Assembly: GCA_021608145.1 (NCBI GenBank)
Contig: JAKIHM010000004.1
Location: 1 to 64,000 of the forward strand
Direction: 5' to 3'
DNA length: 64,000 nt
Source: Thermovorax subterraneus
GTDB taxonomy: Bacteria > Bacillota > Thermosediminibacteria > Thermosediminibacterales > Thermosediminibacteraceae
The notes below the pieces were generated by a model. The model was given only the letters and a program-made list of their open reading frames with translations, was not told the DNA's origin and searched no databases. Shown here piece by piece: positions 52,505-61,835 of this stretch. Every line of letters begins with the position of its first letter. The first letter of the stretch is position 1. The translations under genes were made by a program, and so were the position numbers.

Positions 52505-54150
52505 CTCGCATCACCTTCCATCCCCTCTATCAGACTTTCTAGTTCTGCAGGCAAGCACTCTACAACCCTGACGTCTCCTATTTTGAAAGGCAGGGCAAAC
52601 CTGTACTTCCCATATACGGCTTTTTTGTCGGACCTCATGAATTTTATGAGGTCGCTAATTTTTAGATGAAGTCCGATTTCTTTTAGCGAAACAGGCAGGC
52701 CTAAAGACTCAAGCAGCTTTTCAATCCTTTGTTTTGTCGATAAATCAGCGTGACCCATCCTTTGTGAAAGTTCGGCCTCCAAGACCATCCCTACCGAAAC
52801 CGCCTTTCCGTGACTTATTTGGTATCCCAAAGCTGCTTCTATGGCATGGCCGAAAGTATGCCCTAAGTTCAGCAGCATACGCATCCCACTGTCGCGCTCG
52901 TCCTGCTCCACAATCCGGCTTTTCATTTTTATGCACGAAGATATAGCATAAAGTACAACTTTTGGGTCTCTCGCAATTATTTTCGATGCATTTTTTTTAA
53001 GAAAATCAAACAAATAATCTCCTTCGATTACCGACGATTTAACTACTTCTGCCAGGCCATCGATATATATTTCTTCCGGAAGTACATCTAAAAAACCTGC
53101 GTCTGTCACTACAAGGCTCGGCTGGTGAAAGGCCCCCAGCAGATTCTTTTGCTGCCCGTGGTTTACCGCCACTTTGCCGCCAATGCTCGCGTCAACTTGA
53201 GCGAGCAATGTGGTCGGCACGTAAACCCACCTTATTCCCCTCATGTAAATGGCCGCAGCCAAGCCCGCAGTATCCCCTACTACCCCTCCGCCGACGGCCA
53301 CCACTACCGATTCCCTGTCTAGGCTTAAAGAAGCAAACTTATCAATAATTTTAAGCAGAGTATCAGGGCTTTTATTTTCCTCTCCGTCTCTTATTAAAAC
53401 TACTTCCAGATCCAAACCTTCATCTTTTGCCTGCTTTAATAAGTCTTTACCCACTAATTGATTCAAAAGGGGATTCGTCACCATTACAGCTTTGGAAACC
53501 GATTGGTTTTTTAAAAATTCGATCAAAGGCTTTTCAAAGAACCTGTAGCCTATTTTTACGAAATAATCGCGGGATGATGCCTTCACAAATATGCTTTCTT
53601 CCTTTACGTCCGCATCCTTCTTTTTAATTCCACAGCGGTAAAGTTCCTCAAGTATTTTTTCCGCAACCACCTCGGGGCTATTTTCCGCATTAACCACGAT
53701 GTCAGCAGCTTGCCGGTAGAGGTCGTACCTTTCATTGTAAAGCGACTGAAGCTTTTTTCTTTTTTCTTCCAGCTTCGACGAAGCCAAAAGCGGCCTTGAA
53801 GTATCATCCGCCAAGCGTGACAAAAGCACATCTGGGGAAGCATCCAGGAAAACTATGAGGCCGTTTTCTTTTAAAAAATTTACGTTCCCCTTCCTAATAA
53901 CCGCTCCCCCGCCGATAGATATCACTGCGTTTTTGAGTTTTGAGACTTTCTTTACAGCAGATGTCTCCATTTCCCTGAAACCTTCTTGCCCATAGATATC
54001 GAATATCCGTGGAATATCCATTCCCGCTGAATCTTCAAGCAGCCGGTCGGTATCCACGAAAAGCCTCGAAAGCTTTTCTGCTAAAATTTTCCCCACTGTC
54101 GTCTTCCCGCTGCCAGAAAGGCCGCACAGCACTATATTCTTGTCTACCAC
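52501..54150 (-). CDS. aroKB: Fused shikimate kinase and 3-dehydroquinate synthase
   Basis: A 549-residue fusion. Residues 1 to about 165 are shikimate kinase (GLSGSGKTTVGK P-loop, DTDRLLE, SIGGGAVIR). Residues about 190-549 are dehydroquinate synthase (VVAVGGGVVGDTAG, MRGIRWVYVPTTLLAQVD, GHTFGHAIE). One protein thus performs two separated steps of the shikimate pathway. The start is a GTG overlapping the aroC stop, with GAGGGG 8-9 bases upstream. The order kinase then synthase resembles the AroKB fusion known from Thermotoga. It has no frameshift. Confidence 0.93.
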   Translation of the reverse strand: MVDKNIVLCGLSGSGKTTVGKILAEKLSRLFVDTDRLLEDSAGMDIPRIFDIYGQEGFREMETSAVKKVSKLKNAVISIGGGAVIRKGNVNFLKENGLIVFLDASPDVLLSRLADDTSRPLLASSKLEEKRKKLQSLYNERYDLYRQAADIVVNAENSPEVVAEKILEELYRCGIKKKDADVKEESIFVKASSRDYFVKIGYRFFEKPLIEFLKNQSVSKAVMVTNPLLNQLVGKDLLKQAKDEGLDLEVVLIRDGEENKSPDTLLKIIDKFASLSLDRESVVVAVGGGVVGDTAGLAAAIYMRGIRWVYVPTTLLAQVDASIGGKVAVNHGQQKNLLGAFHQPSLVVTDAGFLDVLPEEIYIDGLAEVVKSSVIEGDYLFDFLKKNASKIIARDPKVVLYAISSCIKMKSRIVEQDERDSGMRMLLNLGHTFGHAIEAALGYQISHGKAVSVGMVLEAELSQRMGHADLSTKQRIEKLLESLGLPVSLKEIGLHLKISDLIKFMRSDKKAVYGKYRFALPFKIGDVRVVECLPAELESLIEGMEGDAR

Positions 54151-55232
54151 CGATCGCCACCCCTCATCTCTAAAAGCGCATCGGCAACGACCAGAGCTAC
54201 CATGGACTCGGCAACCACCGCGGCAGAGCCCACAGCACAGACATCCGATCGCTCGATATGTGCCTGGCACTCTTCTTTTGTCCTGACATCTACTGACTGG
54301 AGAGGCGACTTAAGCGTAGGAATCGGCTTCATAGCAGCTCTCATGAAAATAATCTCACCGTTGCTGACTCCGCCCTCGATTCCTCCCGCCCTGTTCGAGG
54401 GCCTTTTCGGCAATTTTAAAGGGTCATGGGCTTGGCTCCCCATCATCTCCGAAAATTCAAAGCCCACGCCAAATTCGACTCCCTTAACACCCTGGATGCT
54501 CATCACAGCCGCAGCCAAACGCCCATCGAGCCTTCTATCCCACTGGACGTAGCTTCCGAGCCCCACCGGTGCTCCGATAACAGCTACTTCAAAAATCCCT
54601 CCCAGGGTATCTCCTTTTTCTCTCGCCTCGTCGATAAGCTTTTTCATCCGCCCGGTAGCTTCCAGGTCCGGACAGCGAACCTCGGAACATTCGGCAAGGT
54701 CAAAGAGCTTTTCCGAAACTTCCTTATTGCTCATCCTTTCGTCTAATGGCGGAAGTTGGCCCCAAATCCCTCCAATGCTCACAACCCAGCTCACCACTTT
54801 TATGTTTTCTTTCTCTAGCAGCTTCTTGGCAAAATACCCGCAAGCAACCCTGGCGGCTGTTTCCCTGGCGCTCGCCCTTTCGGCAACCGGACGGCAGTCG
54901 TCAAATCCATACTTTACCATTCCGGCAAAATCCGCATGACCAGGCCGCGGAGCATATATCGGCACGTATTTGCCTTTCCAATTCTCATAGTCTTTGTTAG
55001 GAATAACGATGCATATCGGCGCCCCTGTGGTTTTCCCGTCGATCACCCCTGAGGCTATCAAAACATGGTCATTTTCTATATTTGCTCTTTCCCCCCTGCC
55101 GTACCCCCTTCGCCTCCGTGAGAGTTCAGCTGAAAGCTCCTCCTGGCTCACTTCTATGCCGGCTGGCATTCCGTCTAATACAGCTGCTATCCCCCAGCCG
55201 TGGGACTCCCCTGCAGTTAAAAACCTCAGCAT
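54144..55232 (-). CDS. aroC: Chorismate synthase
   Basis: A 362-residue FMN-dependent enzyme that makes chorismate from EPSP. The start MLRFLTAGESHGWG matches the family, followed by RRRRGYGRGERANIE, RPGHADFAG and RASARETAARVA. The ATG at 55232 overlaps the aroE stop by 7 bases. No flavin reductase domain is present, so it is the monofunctional type. Confidence 0.95.
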   Translation of the reverse strand: MLRFLTAGESHGWGIAAVLDGMPAGIEVSQEELSAELSRRRRGYGRGERANIENDHVLIASGVIDGKTTGAPICIVIPNKDYENWKGKYVPIYAPRPGHADFAGMVKYGFDDCRPVAERASARETAARVACGYFAKKLLEKENIKVVSWVVSIGGIWGQLPPLDERMSNKEVSEKLFDLAECSEVRCPDLEATGRMKKLIDEAREKGDTLGGIFEVAVIGAPVGLGSYVQWDRRLDGRLAAAVMSIQGVKGVEFGVGFEFSEMMGSQAHDPLKLPKRPSNRAGGIEGGVSNGEIIFMRAAMKPIPTLKSPLQSVDVRTKEECQAHIERSDVCAVGSAAVVAESMVALVVADALLEMRGGDRW

Positions 55233-56095
55233 CCCAACCACCAACTTCCTATTTCTTCTTTCAGTGCATTTTTCATGCTCTCCACAGGGCACTCGACCCC
55301 TGTGAAAATCTCAAAGGCATACGCACCTTGCCAAACCAATATTTCCACACCGCTTATCATCGTGTATCCTAATTTTTCAGCCCTCAAATAGAGCTTGCCC
55401 GGTTTTTCTCCATAAGAAAAGTCGCAAAAAATCTTGCCCTTTCCATCTTCCGTTAAGACATCTTCCAATGAAGCTGCCCCTTCGTCTGGTATGCAGTTTA
55501 CCACGAGTTCGACTTCCTTTAACACCTCGAGAATATGCTCCCTTTTTAGCTCGATTGCCGCTATTTTTGATGCCTTGAAATTTCTGCGAAAACTTTCAGC
55601 AAGGTCTTCAGCTTTTCCCAGGGTCCTGTTTGCTATATAGATTTGACCGGTTCCACAGGCCAGAAGGGCCGCAATCCCTCCAGCAGCTGCCCCTCCAGCC
55701 CCTAAAAACAATGCCGAACTTATAGTTTTCTTTGTCCTTTCGCTAAGAGCCCTCATCAGGCCCGGGCCATCGGTGTTGTAACCGAAAATTTTTATCTTTC
55801 CTTCAATCTGTCTAAACACCACCGTATTTACGGCTCCACATACATCTGCAAAATTGTCCCTTTCATCGCAAAGCTCGTAAGCCCTAGGTTTATGGGGCAT
55901 AGTTACATTGAACCCTCTCATTTCCTTTGAAGCCTTTAAAAAGAACTTATCTACTTCATCAGGCGGGACAGGTATCGCCTCATATTTCCATTTGATGCCT
56001 GAACTTTTGAGAGCAGCATTTTGAATTATGGGCGAAAAGGTCTTTTTAAGAGGCCAGCCTATCACTGCCAATTCCGGAAGCCCTTTTCCCTGCAT
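55226..56095 (-). CDS. aroE: Shikimate dehydrogenase
   Basis: A 289-residue NADP-dependent enzyme reducing dehydroshikimate. The substrate-binding part has VIGWPLKKTFSPIIQN and NVTMPHK (Lys at the catalytic site), and the nucleotide motif is ALFLGAGGAAAGG. FSYGEKPGKLYLRAEKLGY belongs to the C-terminal part. GGAGGG precedes the ATG. It is in the aro operon between aroA and aroC. Confidence 0.94.
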   Translation of the reverse strand: MQGKGLPELAVIGWPLKKTFSPIIQNAALKSSGIKWKYEAIPVPPDEVDKFFLKASKEMRGFNVTMPHKPRAYELCDERDNFADVCGAVNTVVFRQIEGKIKIFGYNTDGPGLMRALSERTKKTISSALFLGAGGAAAGGIAALLACGTGQIYIANRTLGKAEDLAESFRRNFKASKIAAIELKREHILEVLKEVELVVNCIPDEGAASLEDVLTEDGKGKIFCDFSYGEKPGKLYLRAEKLGYTMISGVEILVWQGAYAFEIFTGVECPVESMKNALKEEIGSWWLGC

Positions 56096-56114
56096 GGGAA
56101 GCCCTACCCTCCTT

Positions 56115-57407
56115 TTAAATAGGTTCGCTTATATTCTTCAAGGTCTCAAAAAAGCCCGGAAAGGAAATATCGACACATTCGGCATTTCTTATCCTGGACC
56201 GTCCCGGAATAGACATAGCTGCCACCGCCATAGCCATCGCAATCCTATGGTCGCCAAAGCTTTCCAAATCGCTGGGCTTTAGCTGCCTTCCTCCTGTTAT
56301 CAAAAGTCCGTCTTCAAGCTCTTCTACTTCCGCTCCAAGTCTTTTTAAATTCCAAGCTATAGACTTTATCCTATCGCTCTCCTTTACTCTCAATTCTCCC
56401 GCATCTTTTATAAGGCTCTGTCCTTCAGCAAAAGCACACGCCACGGCTATGGCTGGAATCTCGTCTATGAGCCTCGGCACGATTTTCCCATCTATAATGA
56501 TCCCGTGAAGTTCTCCTCCCCTGACCAGGATATTCCCTACCTTCTCTCCATTTTTTATCTTCTCGTCTTCAACTGAAATCGAACACCCCATTTTTCTTAG
56601 CACATCTATAATTCCGGTTCTGGTAGGATTTAGACCCACATCCTTTACAAGAAGCTCCGAATTTTCGCCTATCGCCGCGGCCACCATAAAAAACGCGGCT
56701 GAAGAAATATCCCCTGGAACCACAATCTTGCGGGCATAGAGCTTATCAACGGGGGTTACCCTCAAAAGGCCATCTTCTAAAGAAATCTCAGCGCCGAATT
56801 CCTTCAGCATTATCTCCGTATGGTCGCGGGTCCTTTGCCTTTCCAAAATCGCTGTCTCCCCTTCGGCATATAGTCCTGCTAACAGCAAAGCAGACTTGAC
56901 CTGGGCACTGGCCACAGGAAGTTCGTAATAAATCCCTTTCAGACGTCCACCCTTTATGGTGAGCGGCGCAAACTTACCCCCATCTCTTCCTTCGACGCGA
57001 GCCCCCATCATCCTAAGGGGTTCCACAACCCTCCCCATCGGCCTTCGCGAAAGCGATTCGTCACCGCTTAATACCGCTTCAAAATCCTGGCCGGCGAGAA
57101 TGCCCAAAAGAAGCCTCATCGTAGTGCCCGAATTGCCGGCATAAAGTTCTCCTTCCGGTTTTCTCAACCCCCTCAAGCCCTTCCCCCTCACAGTCACAGT
57201 ATCGTGACCTTTAAATTCAATTTCTATTCCCATTTTCCGAAAGCAGTCAACGGTCCTCAAGCAGTCGTCAGCGAATAAAAAGCGCCCTACTTCGGTGGTG
57301 CCTTCGGCAATCGCCCCTATCATCACGCTCCTGTGGGAAATAGATTTGTCAGGGGGCGGTGTAACTTCCCCTCTAATCCTCATTTTTCCTTCTATAACCA
57401 CATCCAC
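56115..57407 (-). CDS. aroA: EPSP synthase
   Basis: A 430-residue 3-phosphoshikimate 1-carboxyvinyltransferase. Motifs are PPPDKSISHRSVM, LYAGNSGTTMRLLLG and RVKESDRI. The presence of the NSGT motif with several class II-like features means the glyphosate class cannot be stated firmly. The start is placed at a GTG 8 bases after AAAGGGG. It overlaps tyrA by 35 bases, an extensive overlap. Confidence 0.93.
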   Translation of the reverse strand: MDVVIEGKMRIRGEVTPPPDKSISHRSVMIGAIAEGTTEVGRFLFADDCLRTVDCFRKMGIEIEFKGHDTVTVRGKGLRGLRKPEGELYAGNSGTTMRLLLGILAGQDFEAVLSGDESLSRRPMGRVVEPLRMMGARVEGRDGGKFAPLTIKGGRLKGIYYELPVASAQVKSALLLAGLYAEGETAILERQRTRDHTEIMLKEFGAEISLEDGLLRVTPVDKLYARKIVVPGDISSAAFFMVAAAIGENSELLVKDVGLNPTRTGIIDVLRKMGCSISVEDEKIKNGEKVGNILVRGGELHGIIIDGKIVPRLIDEIPAIAVACAFAEGQSLIKDAGELRVKESDRIKSIAWNLKRLGAEVEELEDGLLITGGRQLKPSDLESFGDHRIAMAMAVAAMSIPGRSRIRNAECVDISFPGFFETLKNISEPI

Positions 57408-58278
57408 AATTTCCACCCCTTTCTATGCACTTTTTTGCCTCAAAGAATATCTTTTTTATGCGACCTTCGTCTTTCGACTCTATGGCTTCGGCAAGTTCCC
57501 TTAGCTTTTTCTCGTAGAGGCGAATCACTTTTATAATTTCATCGCCGTTGGTGATGAAAACGTCCCTCCACATCTTAAACGACGACGCGGCTATCCTTGT
57601 CGTGTCTTTAAATCCCCTTCCGGCTAGCTTCAACCACTCTCCACCTTCATCAAGTTCTCCTACCGTCGCCGCCAGGCTAGTAGCTACCACTTGAGGCAAG
57701 TGGCTCAAGGCGGCTATTATCCTGTCGTGTTCCTCAGCTGTTATCACATAAGGGATGGCGCCAATCTTCGATACGACTTTTTTCAAAACTTCTATAGATT
57801 CCTCGCTGCTTTCCGGGGCAGGTGTTAATATATAAGGAGCGTTTAGAAAAAGGTCTTTCTTGCTATATTCATAGCCGCTTTTTTCGGAACCCGCCATCGG
57901 GTGTCCTCCTATGAATTCAACACCTTCGGGTAGCTCAAAACTGATAGAATTTACAAGAAATCTTTTCGTGCTGCCCGTGTCCGTCACAACGGCACCCTTT
58001 TTGAAAAAGGGCGAGATTTTTTTTACAACGTGCACAATTTCCATGACGGGTACTGCCAGAAATACCACGTCGGCTTTTTTAAGCAATTCGAAGTGCTTCT
58101 CATCGTCACAATTGATATTGAAGCTGTCAGGAGAAATGACACCATCTTTTCTTGCCTTCAATAGGGTCTCCTCATCCATATCTATACCAGTAACCTCGAC
58201 CCCGGCTGCATTCAACGCCTTGGCCAGCGACCCCCCGATTACTCCCAGCCCAACCACTGCTGCCTTTTCTATATTCAC
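57373..58278 (-). CDS. tyrA: Prephenate dehydrogenase
   Basis: A 301-residue NAD-dependent enzyme of tyrosine synthesis. The dinucleotide motif is VVGLGVIGGSLAKAL. DTGSTKR and FIGGHPMAGSEKSG carry active-site residues. No ACT domain is present at the C-terminus, so feedback control by that route is absent. The start is a GTG 8 bases after GGAGG, overlapping the aroF TAG by one base. Confidence 0.94.
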   Translation of the reverse strand: MNIEKAAVVGLGVIGGSLAKALNAAGVEVTGIDMDEETLLKARKDGVISPDSFNINCDDEKHFELLKKADVVFLAVPVMEIVHVVKKISPFFKKGAVVTDTGSTKRFLVNSISFELPEGVEFIGGHPMAGSEKSGYEYSKKDLFLNAPYILTPAPESSEESIEVLKKVVSKIGAIPYVITAEEHDRIIAALSHLPQVVATSLAATVGELDEGGEWLKLAGRGFKDTTRIAASSFKMWRDVFITNGDEIIKVIRLYEKKLRELAEAIESKDEGRIKKIFFEAKKCIERGGNCGCGYRRKNED

Positions 58279-59291
58279 TAGAGCTTCCTCCCCACGATAG
58301 GTGCTATTTTCCTCAGCTCCTCGCACAGTTCAGCGAATTTTTCCGGCTTGAGGGACTGGGGCCCATCCGACAGTGCCCTTTCCGGATCGGGATGGACTTC
58401 TATTAAAAGACCATCGGCCCCAGCGGCCAAAGCTGCCCTGCTCATAGGCGCAACCCACCGCCAGTTTCCGGTACTGTGACTGGGATCAACTAAGACAGGG
58501 AGGTGGCTCAAGTGCTTTATTACAGCTACTGCACTTAGGTCCAGGGTATTTCTTGTCTTTTGTTCGAAAGTCCGAATTCCCCTTTCGCAGAGAATCACTT
58601 GAAAGTTGCCTTCGTTCATGACGTATTCGGCGGCATTCAGCCATTCTTCAATGGTAGATGCCATTCCCCTTTTTAAAAGCACTGGTTTTCCTGATTTTCC
58701 TGCAGCCTTTAAAAGCTCAAAATTTTGCATATTTCTTGCCCCTATCTGGAGAATATCGGCGTATTCGGCAACCTTGCTCACATCTTCCGGACTTACTACT
58801 TCGGTCACTACAGGTAACCCCGTCCTTTCCCGCGCTTCGGCGAGGATTTTCAAACCTTCCTCCCCCAGCCCCTGAAAGGAATAAGGTGAAGTTCTTGGCT
58901 TGAATGCTCCACCTCTTAGCACTTTGGCGCCGCACTTTTTCACTATCTCTGCCGTCTCAAAAAGCTGTTCTTTGCTCTCTACGGCACAGGGACCTGCTAT
59001 TATTACAAACTCTTCGCCGCCTATTTCAATATTCCCAATTTTTACTATAGTCGGCTCGGGGTGGAAGGTGCGGCTTGCGAGTTTGTAAGGCTCCATTATC
59101 GGCACAATCTTTTCCACTCCTTCCATCAGCTCTATGGGCTTATCGGCGAGTTTGCGCCGGTCCCCTATAACTCCTACAATTATCACATCAGTCCCCCTGG
59201 ATATGTGAACCCCAAGTCCCGCATCCTCCACAACCTTGCATACTTTTTGAATGCTTTCCTCGGTGGCATCTTTTCGCATAACTATTATCAC
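58278..59291 (-). CDS. aroF: DAHP synthase (type I beta) with N-terminal regulatory domain
   Basis: A 337-residue enzyme for the first step of the shikimate pathway. A ferredoxin-like N-terminal domain at residues 1-70 ([14 protein letters not shown]) resembles the one that mediates Phe/Tyr inhibition in Thermotoga. The catalytic TIM barrel has [27 protein letters not shown] and VDPSHSTG. The start is a GTG with GGAGGG upstream. Confidence 0.94.
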   Translation of the reverse strand: MIIVMRKDATEESIQKVCKVVEDAGLGVHISRGTDVIIVGVIGDRRKLADKPIELMEGVEKIVPIMEPYKLASRTFHPEPTIVKIGNIEIGGEEFVIIAGPCAVESKEQLFETAEIVKKCGAKVLRGGAFKPRTSPYSFQGLGEEGLKILAEARERTGLPVVTEVVSPEDVSKVAEYADILQIGARNMQNFELLKAAGKSGKPVLLKRGMASTIEEWLNAAEYVMNEGNFQVILCERGIRTFEQKTRNTLDLSAVAVIKHLSHLPVLVDPSHSTGNWRWVAPMSRAALAAGADGLLIEVHPDPERALSDGPQSLKPEKFAELCEELRKIAPIVGRKL

Positions 59292-59328
59292 GCTAATCCC
59301 TCCGCTTTCATTTTTTTAACTTCAAAAC

Positions 59329-60201
59329 TTAGACGTTCGGGCCTCTTCTATCCCCCCCTGAGGGGGGATATGCATCCTGCCACCGGGGATACGACCCCAG
59401 GATTTTAAAATAAGTCGTGTTATTTTGAACTTCCATCAGCACTCTTTTCAAGACTTCATCGTCGCGATGGCCTTCAACTTCCAGTAAAAACACATACTCG
59501 CCTAGAGCCTTTCGGGAAGGCCTCGATTCTATTTTCGTCAGGTTCAAGTTTTCTCTCGCGAAAAATCCTAGGACTCTGTAAAGGCTACCCGGCTTGTTTT
59601 CCGTTGCAAAGACTACAGAAGTCCTATCAAAACCCGTCGGTAAACTGTCCTCATGGGATAAAATGATAAACCTCGTGACATTGTTCTTGTAATCCTGGAT
59701 ATTTTCAGCAATGATCAATAGGCCGTATAGTTCCCCCAGGCGTCTATGCCCTACTGCCGCCCACGGCTTTTCAGACTTTGCCACTATCCTAGCAGCCTCG
59801 GCAGTGCTATCCGTCTCTCTCCACAAAGCCTTCGGCAGCCTTTCATGCAAAAATCTGCGGCACTGATAAAGGGCCTGGGGATGGGAATAAACCATCTCTA
59901 TTTCTTCCAAGGAATAAGGCTTTTTTGCAAGTAAATTTTGATTTACTGGGAGCACAAGCTCTTTTTTGATCATCGCCATCGATTCATGTATTAATAGGTC
60001 TAAAGTTACATTGACAGAACCTTCTATAGAGTTTTCAAAGGGCACTACCGCCTCGTCTATTTTCGTTCCGATAGCGTAAATCATTTCAGGAATTGAAGAA
60101 AATTCCAGTTTTTCATAATGCTCTTTACCGCTTGTATATACACACATAGCTTCTTCAGTGAAAGTTCCTGCAGGTCCCAGGTAGCCAATCCTTATTGCCA
60201 C
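59329..60201 (-). CDS. pheA: Prephenate dehydratase
   Basis: A 290-residue enzyme converting prephenate to phenylpyruvate. The catalytic part includes YLGPAGTFTEEA, VPFENSIEGSVN and VTRFIILS (TRF motif). A C-terminal ACT domain (NKPGSLYRVLGFF, KIESRPSR) should bind phenylalanine for feedback inhibition. It is the first gene of the aromatic operon, after the UAC-type T-box. The start is a GTG with GAGGTG upstream. Confidence 0.95.
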   Translation of the reverse strand: MAIRIGYLGPAGTFTEEAMCVYTSGKEHYEKLEFSSIPEMIYAIGTKIDEAVVPFENSIEGSVNVTLDLLIHESMAMIKKELVLPVNQNLLAKKPYSLEEIEMVYSHPQALYQCRRFLHERLPKALWRETDSTAEAARIVAKSEKPWAAVGHRRLGELYGLLIIAENIQDYKNNVTRFIILSHEDSLPTGFDRTSVVFATENKPGSLYRVLGFFARENLNLTKIESRPSRKALGEYVFLLEVEGHRDDEVLKRVLMEVQNNTTYFKILGSYPRWQDAYPPSGGDRRGPNV

Positions 60202-60225
60202 GCTCTCACCTCTCGGAAAAATGAT

Positions 60226-60492
60226 AAAAAAAAACCGCCCCTAAAAGGGGCGGGTTTTCCCGCGGTACCACCCTACTTGGTCTGCCGCTTTTATTTTGCG
60301 ACAAACCCACTCTTCCCCTTTAACGAAGGGACACGGCTCAGCCTACTCGGCCCAATTTGCAATTGCCTTTCAGCCTGCGGCTCCGGGAATGTACTTCACT
60401 GTAGCCCCAACCGGTTCGCACCTCCCACCGGCTCTCTTGATGGCAGATACAGCTACTCTTTCCCTCATTGCCTTTGACTATTATTTGTTTTT
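60226..60492 (-). promoter_or_regulatory. T-box riboswitch, Tyr specifier (UAC), upstream of the aromatic operon
   Basis: Minus strand: stem I begins AATGAGGGAAAGAGTAGC. The specifier candidate UAC is at 60391-60393 in GAAG-UAC-A. The T-box AGGGTGGTACCGCG is at 60261-60274. A terminator stem CCGCCCC/GGGGCGG is followed by eight Ts. The codon choice fits tyrosine control of the whole pathway; a shifted reading to UUC (Phe) is less well placed. Confidence 0.92.
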
Positions 60493-60497
60493 TAGGA

Positions 60498-60526
60498 ATT
60501 ATAATATCATTTTTTTTCACTGTCAA
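60498..60526 (-). promoter_or_regulatory. Promoter of the aromatic operon leader
   Basis: TTGACA (60521-60526) and TATAAT (60498-60503), spacer 17, both perfect. Confidence 0.85.
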
Positions 60527-60615
60527 TACCATATTGACATAATTTTTTAATTAAACTTATCCAAAGCTAAAAGAAGGAATGCAGCTTTACCGTGTCGAAT
60601 TTTTTAAAGCAATTC

Positions 60616-60636
60616 TGTGGATAAATCTGTGGAAAC
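60616..60636 (+). promoter_or_regulatory. DnaA-box-like pair
   Basis: TGTGGATAA, the complement of a perfect DnaA box, is followed by TGTGGAAAC 3 bases later. They lie upstream of the P1 peptidase gene. Confidence 0.4.
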
Positions 60637-60665
60637 TGTGTACATTCAATTAGGGGGAACAACCC

Positions 60666-61589
60666 ATGTATGAGGGAAAAATTACCGATGTCCCGGGCAT
60701 CGAAGTGGGACACGCTCAAGATTTTACAGCAAAGACCGGTTGCACGGTAGTTTTAGCAAGAAAAAGTGCGGTTGGCGGTGTGGATGTCCGCGGCTCTGCC
60801 CCGGGGACCCGGGAGACCGACTTGCTAAGGCCCACGAATTTAGTAGAAAGAATCCACGCCGTAGCATTGTGCGGAGGTAGCGCCTTTGGGCTTTCTGCAG
60901 CTTGCGGAGTGATGAAATATCTGGAGGAACAGGGGATAGGTTTTGATACAGGAGTTGCCAAGGTCCCTATCGTAGCAGCTGCAGTGATATTTGATTTGGC
61001 ATTTGGAAATTCTCGCATCCGCCCCGATGAAAAAATGGGCTACGAAGCTTGTCTTAACGCAAATAGCGGAATTATCGCTCAAGGCAGTGTTGGAGCCGGA
61101 ACCGGCGCTACCGTCGGTAAAATATTGGGAATGAAAGGATGTATGAAGGGAGGAGTCGGTACTTCAAGCATAAAGCTTCCGGGAGGCATTATTGTAGGTG
61201 CATTAGTGGTAGTCAATGCTTTCGGAGATGTGGTAGAACCCGGCACTGGAAGGATAATCGCAGGTGCCAGGGACCCCAAAACCGGTGAATTTGTCGACAC
61301 TAAAAGGCTCTTGCTTCAAGGATACACTACAAAAGCTCCAATGGGGAACAATACTACTATCGGCGTTGTCGCTACGAATGCCCGCCTAAGCAAAGAGCAG
61401 GCTAATAAAGTGGCATCTTTAGCCCACAACGGCCTGGCTTTGACCATAAGTCCTGTCCATACGATGTTCGACGGCGATACCATTTTTGCGATGTCTACCG
61501 GGGAAATTGAATCTGACGTTAACGTCATAGGGGTTGCCGCAGTTGAAGTTGTTTCCCGGGCTGTCGTAAACGCAGTAAAAAGTGCATAG
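60666..61589 (+). CDS. P1-family (DmpA-like) aminopeptidase
   Basis: A 307-residue protein of peptidase family S58/P1, which self-cleaves to two chains. Typical parts are DVPGIEVGHAQD, CGGSAFGLSAACGV, and NNTTIGVVATNA, where the second residue of the TT pair is expected to become the N-terminal nucleophile. Known members release N-terminal residues, including D- or beta-amino acids. AGGGGG lies 8 bases ahead of the ATG. The physiological substrate is unknown. Confidence 0.88.
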   Translation: MYEGKITDVPGIEVGHAQDFTAKTGCTVVLARKSAVGGVDVRGSAPGTRETDLLRPTNLVERIHAVALCGGSAFGLSAACGVMKYLEEQGIGFDTGVAKVPIVAAAVIFDLAFGNSRIRPDEKMGYEACLNANSGIIAQGSVGAGTGATVGKILGMKGCMKGGVGTSSIKLPGGIIVGALVVVNAFGDVVEPGTGRIIAGARDPKTGEFVDTKRLLLQGYTTKAPMGNNTTIGVVATNARLSKEQANKVASLAHNGLALTISPVHTMFDGDTIFAMSTGEIESDVNVIGVAAVEVVSRAVVNAVKSA

Positions 61590-61663
61590 AAATTCTAGAT
61601 GCCTAATTATTTATCGCAAAATAATGTAATATAATAATATCACATACCAAAAAATAAATAATA

Positions 61664-61751
61664 CTGCTGGGGGAGCTTCGGCTGAGAGGAGGCTAGCTTC
61701 TAGCCTCGACCCCTTGAACCTGCTCAGGGTAATGCCTGCGTAGGGAAGCAG
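61664..61751 (+). promoter_or_regulatory. TPP riboswitch (THI element)
   Basis: The hallmark blocks are in order: CTGGGGG, GCTGAGA, a variable stem, CCCTTGAACCTG, and GGGTAATGCCTGCGTAGGGA. It lies 85 bases upstream of thiD and controls the thi genes with the hairpin that follows. Confidence 0.96.
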
Positions 61752-61788
61752 TTCGCCATTCTCCCCTTCCGGGGAAGAATCGAATCTG

Positions 61789-61820
61789 CCCGCCTGCACA
61801 GGCGGGTCAATTTATTTTTA
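61789..61820 (+). terminator. Riboswitch terminator hairpin
   Basis: CCCGCCTG and CAGGCGGG form a stem with T-rich sequence after it. A second hairpin (TTC-CCCC/GGGG-GAA, 61759-61780) lies before it as the likely switching partner. Confidence 0.75.
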
Positions 61821-61835
61821 AGGGGGATTTGGAAA

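Noticed and set aside
52501-54150. Possible frameshift joining two separate genes in aroKB
   Set aside because: The frame is continuous from kinase to synthase with a normal linker and intact motifs in both halves, so a real fusion is the simpler reading.
52734-55372. Several 60-115 codon plus-strand frames across aroKB and aroC
   Set aside because: All are antisense to conserved enzymes and show no coding signature.
57373-57416. The aroA-tyrA overlap as evidence of a sequencing error
   Set aside because: Both protein ends look complete and family-like, and several other overlaps occur in this operon. A GTG start at 57407 explains the overlap.
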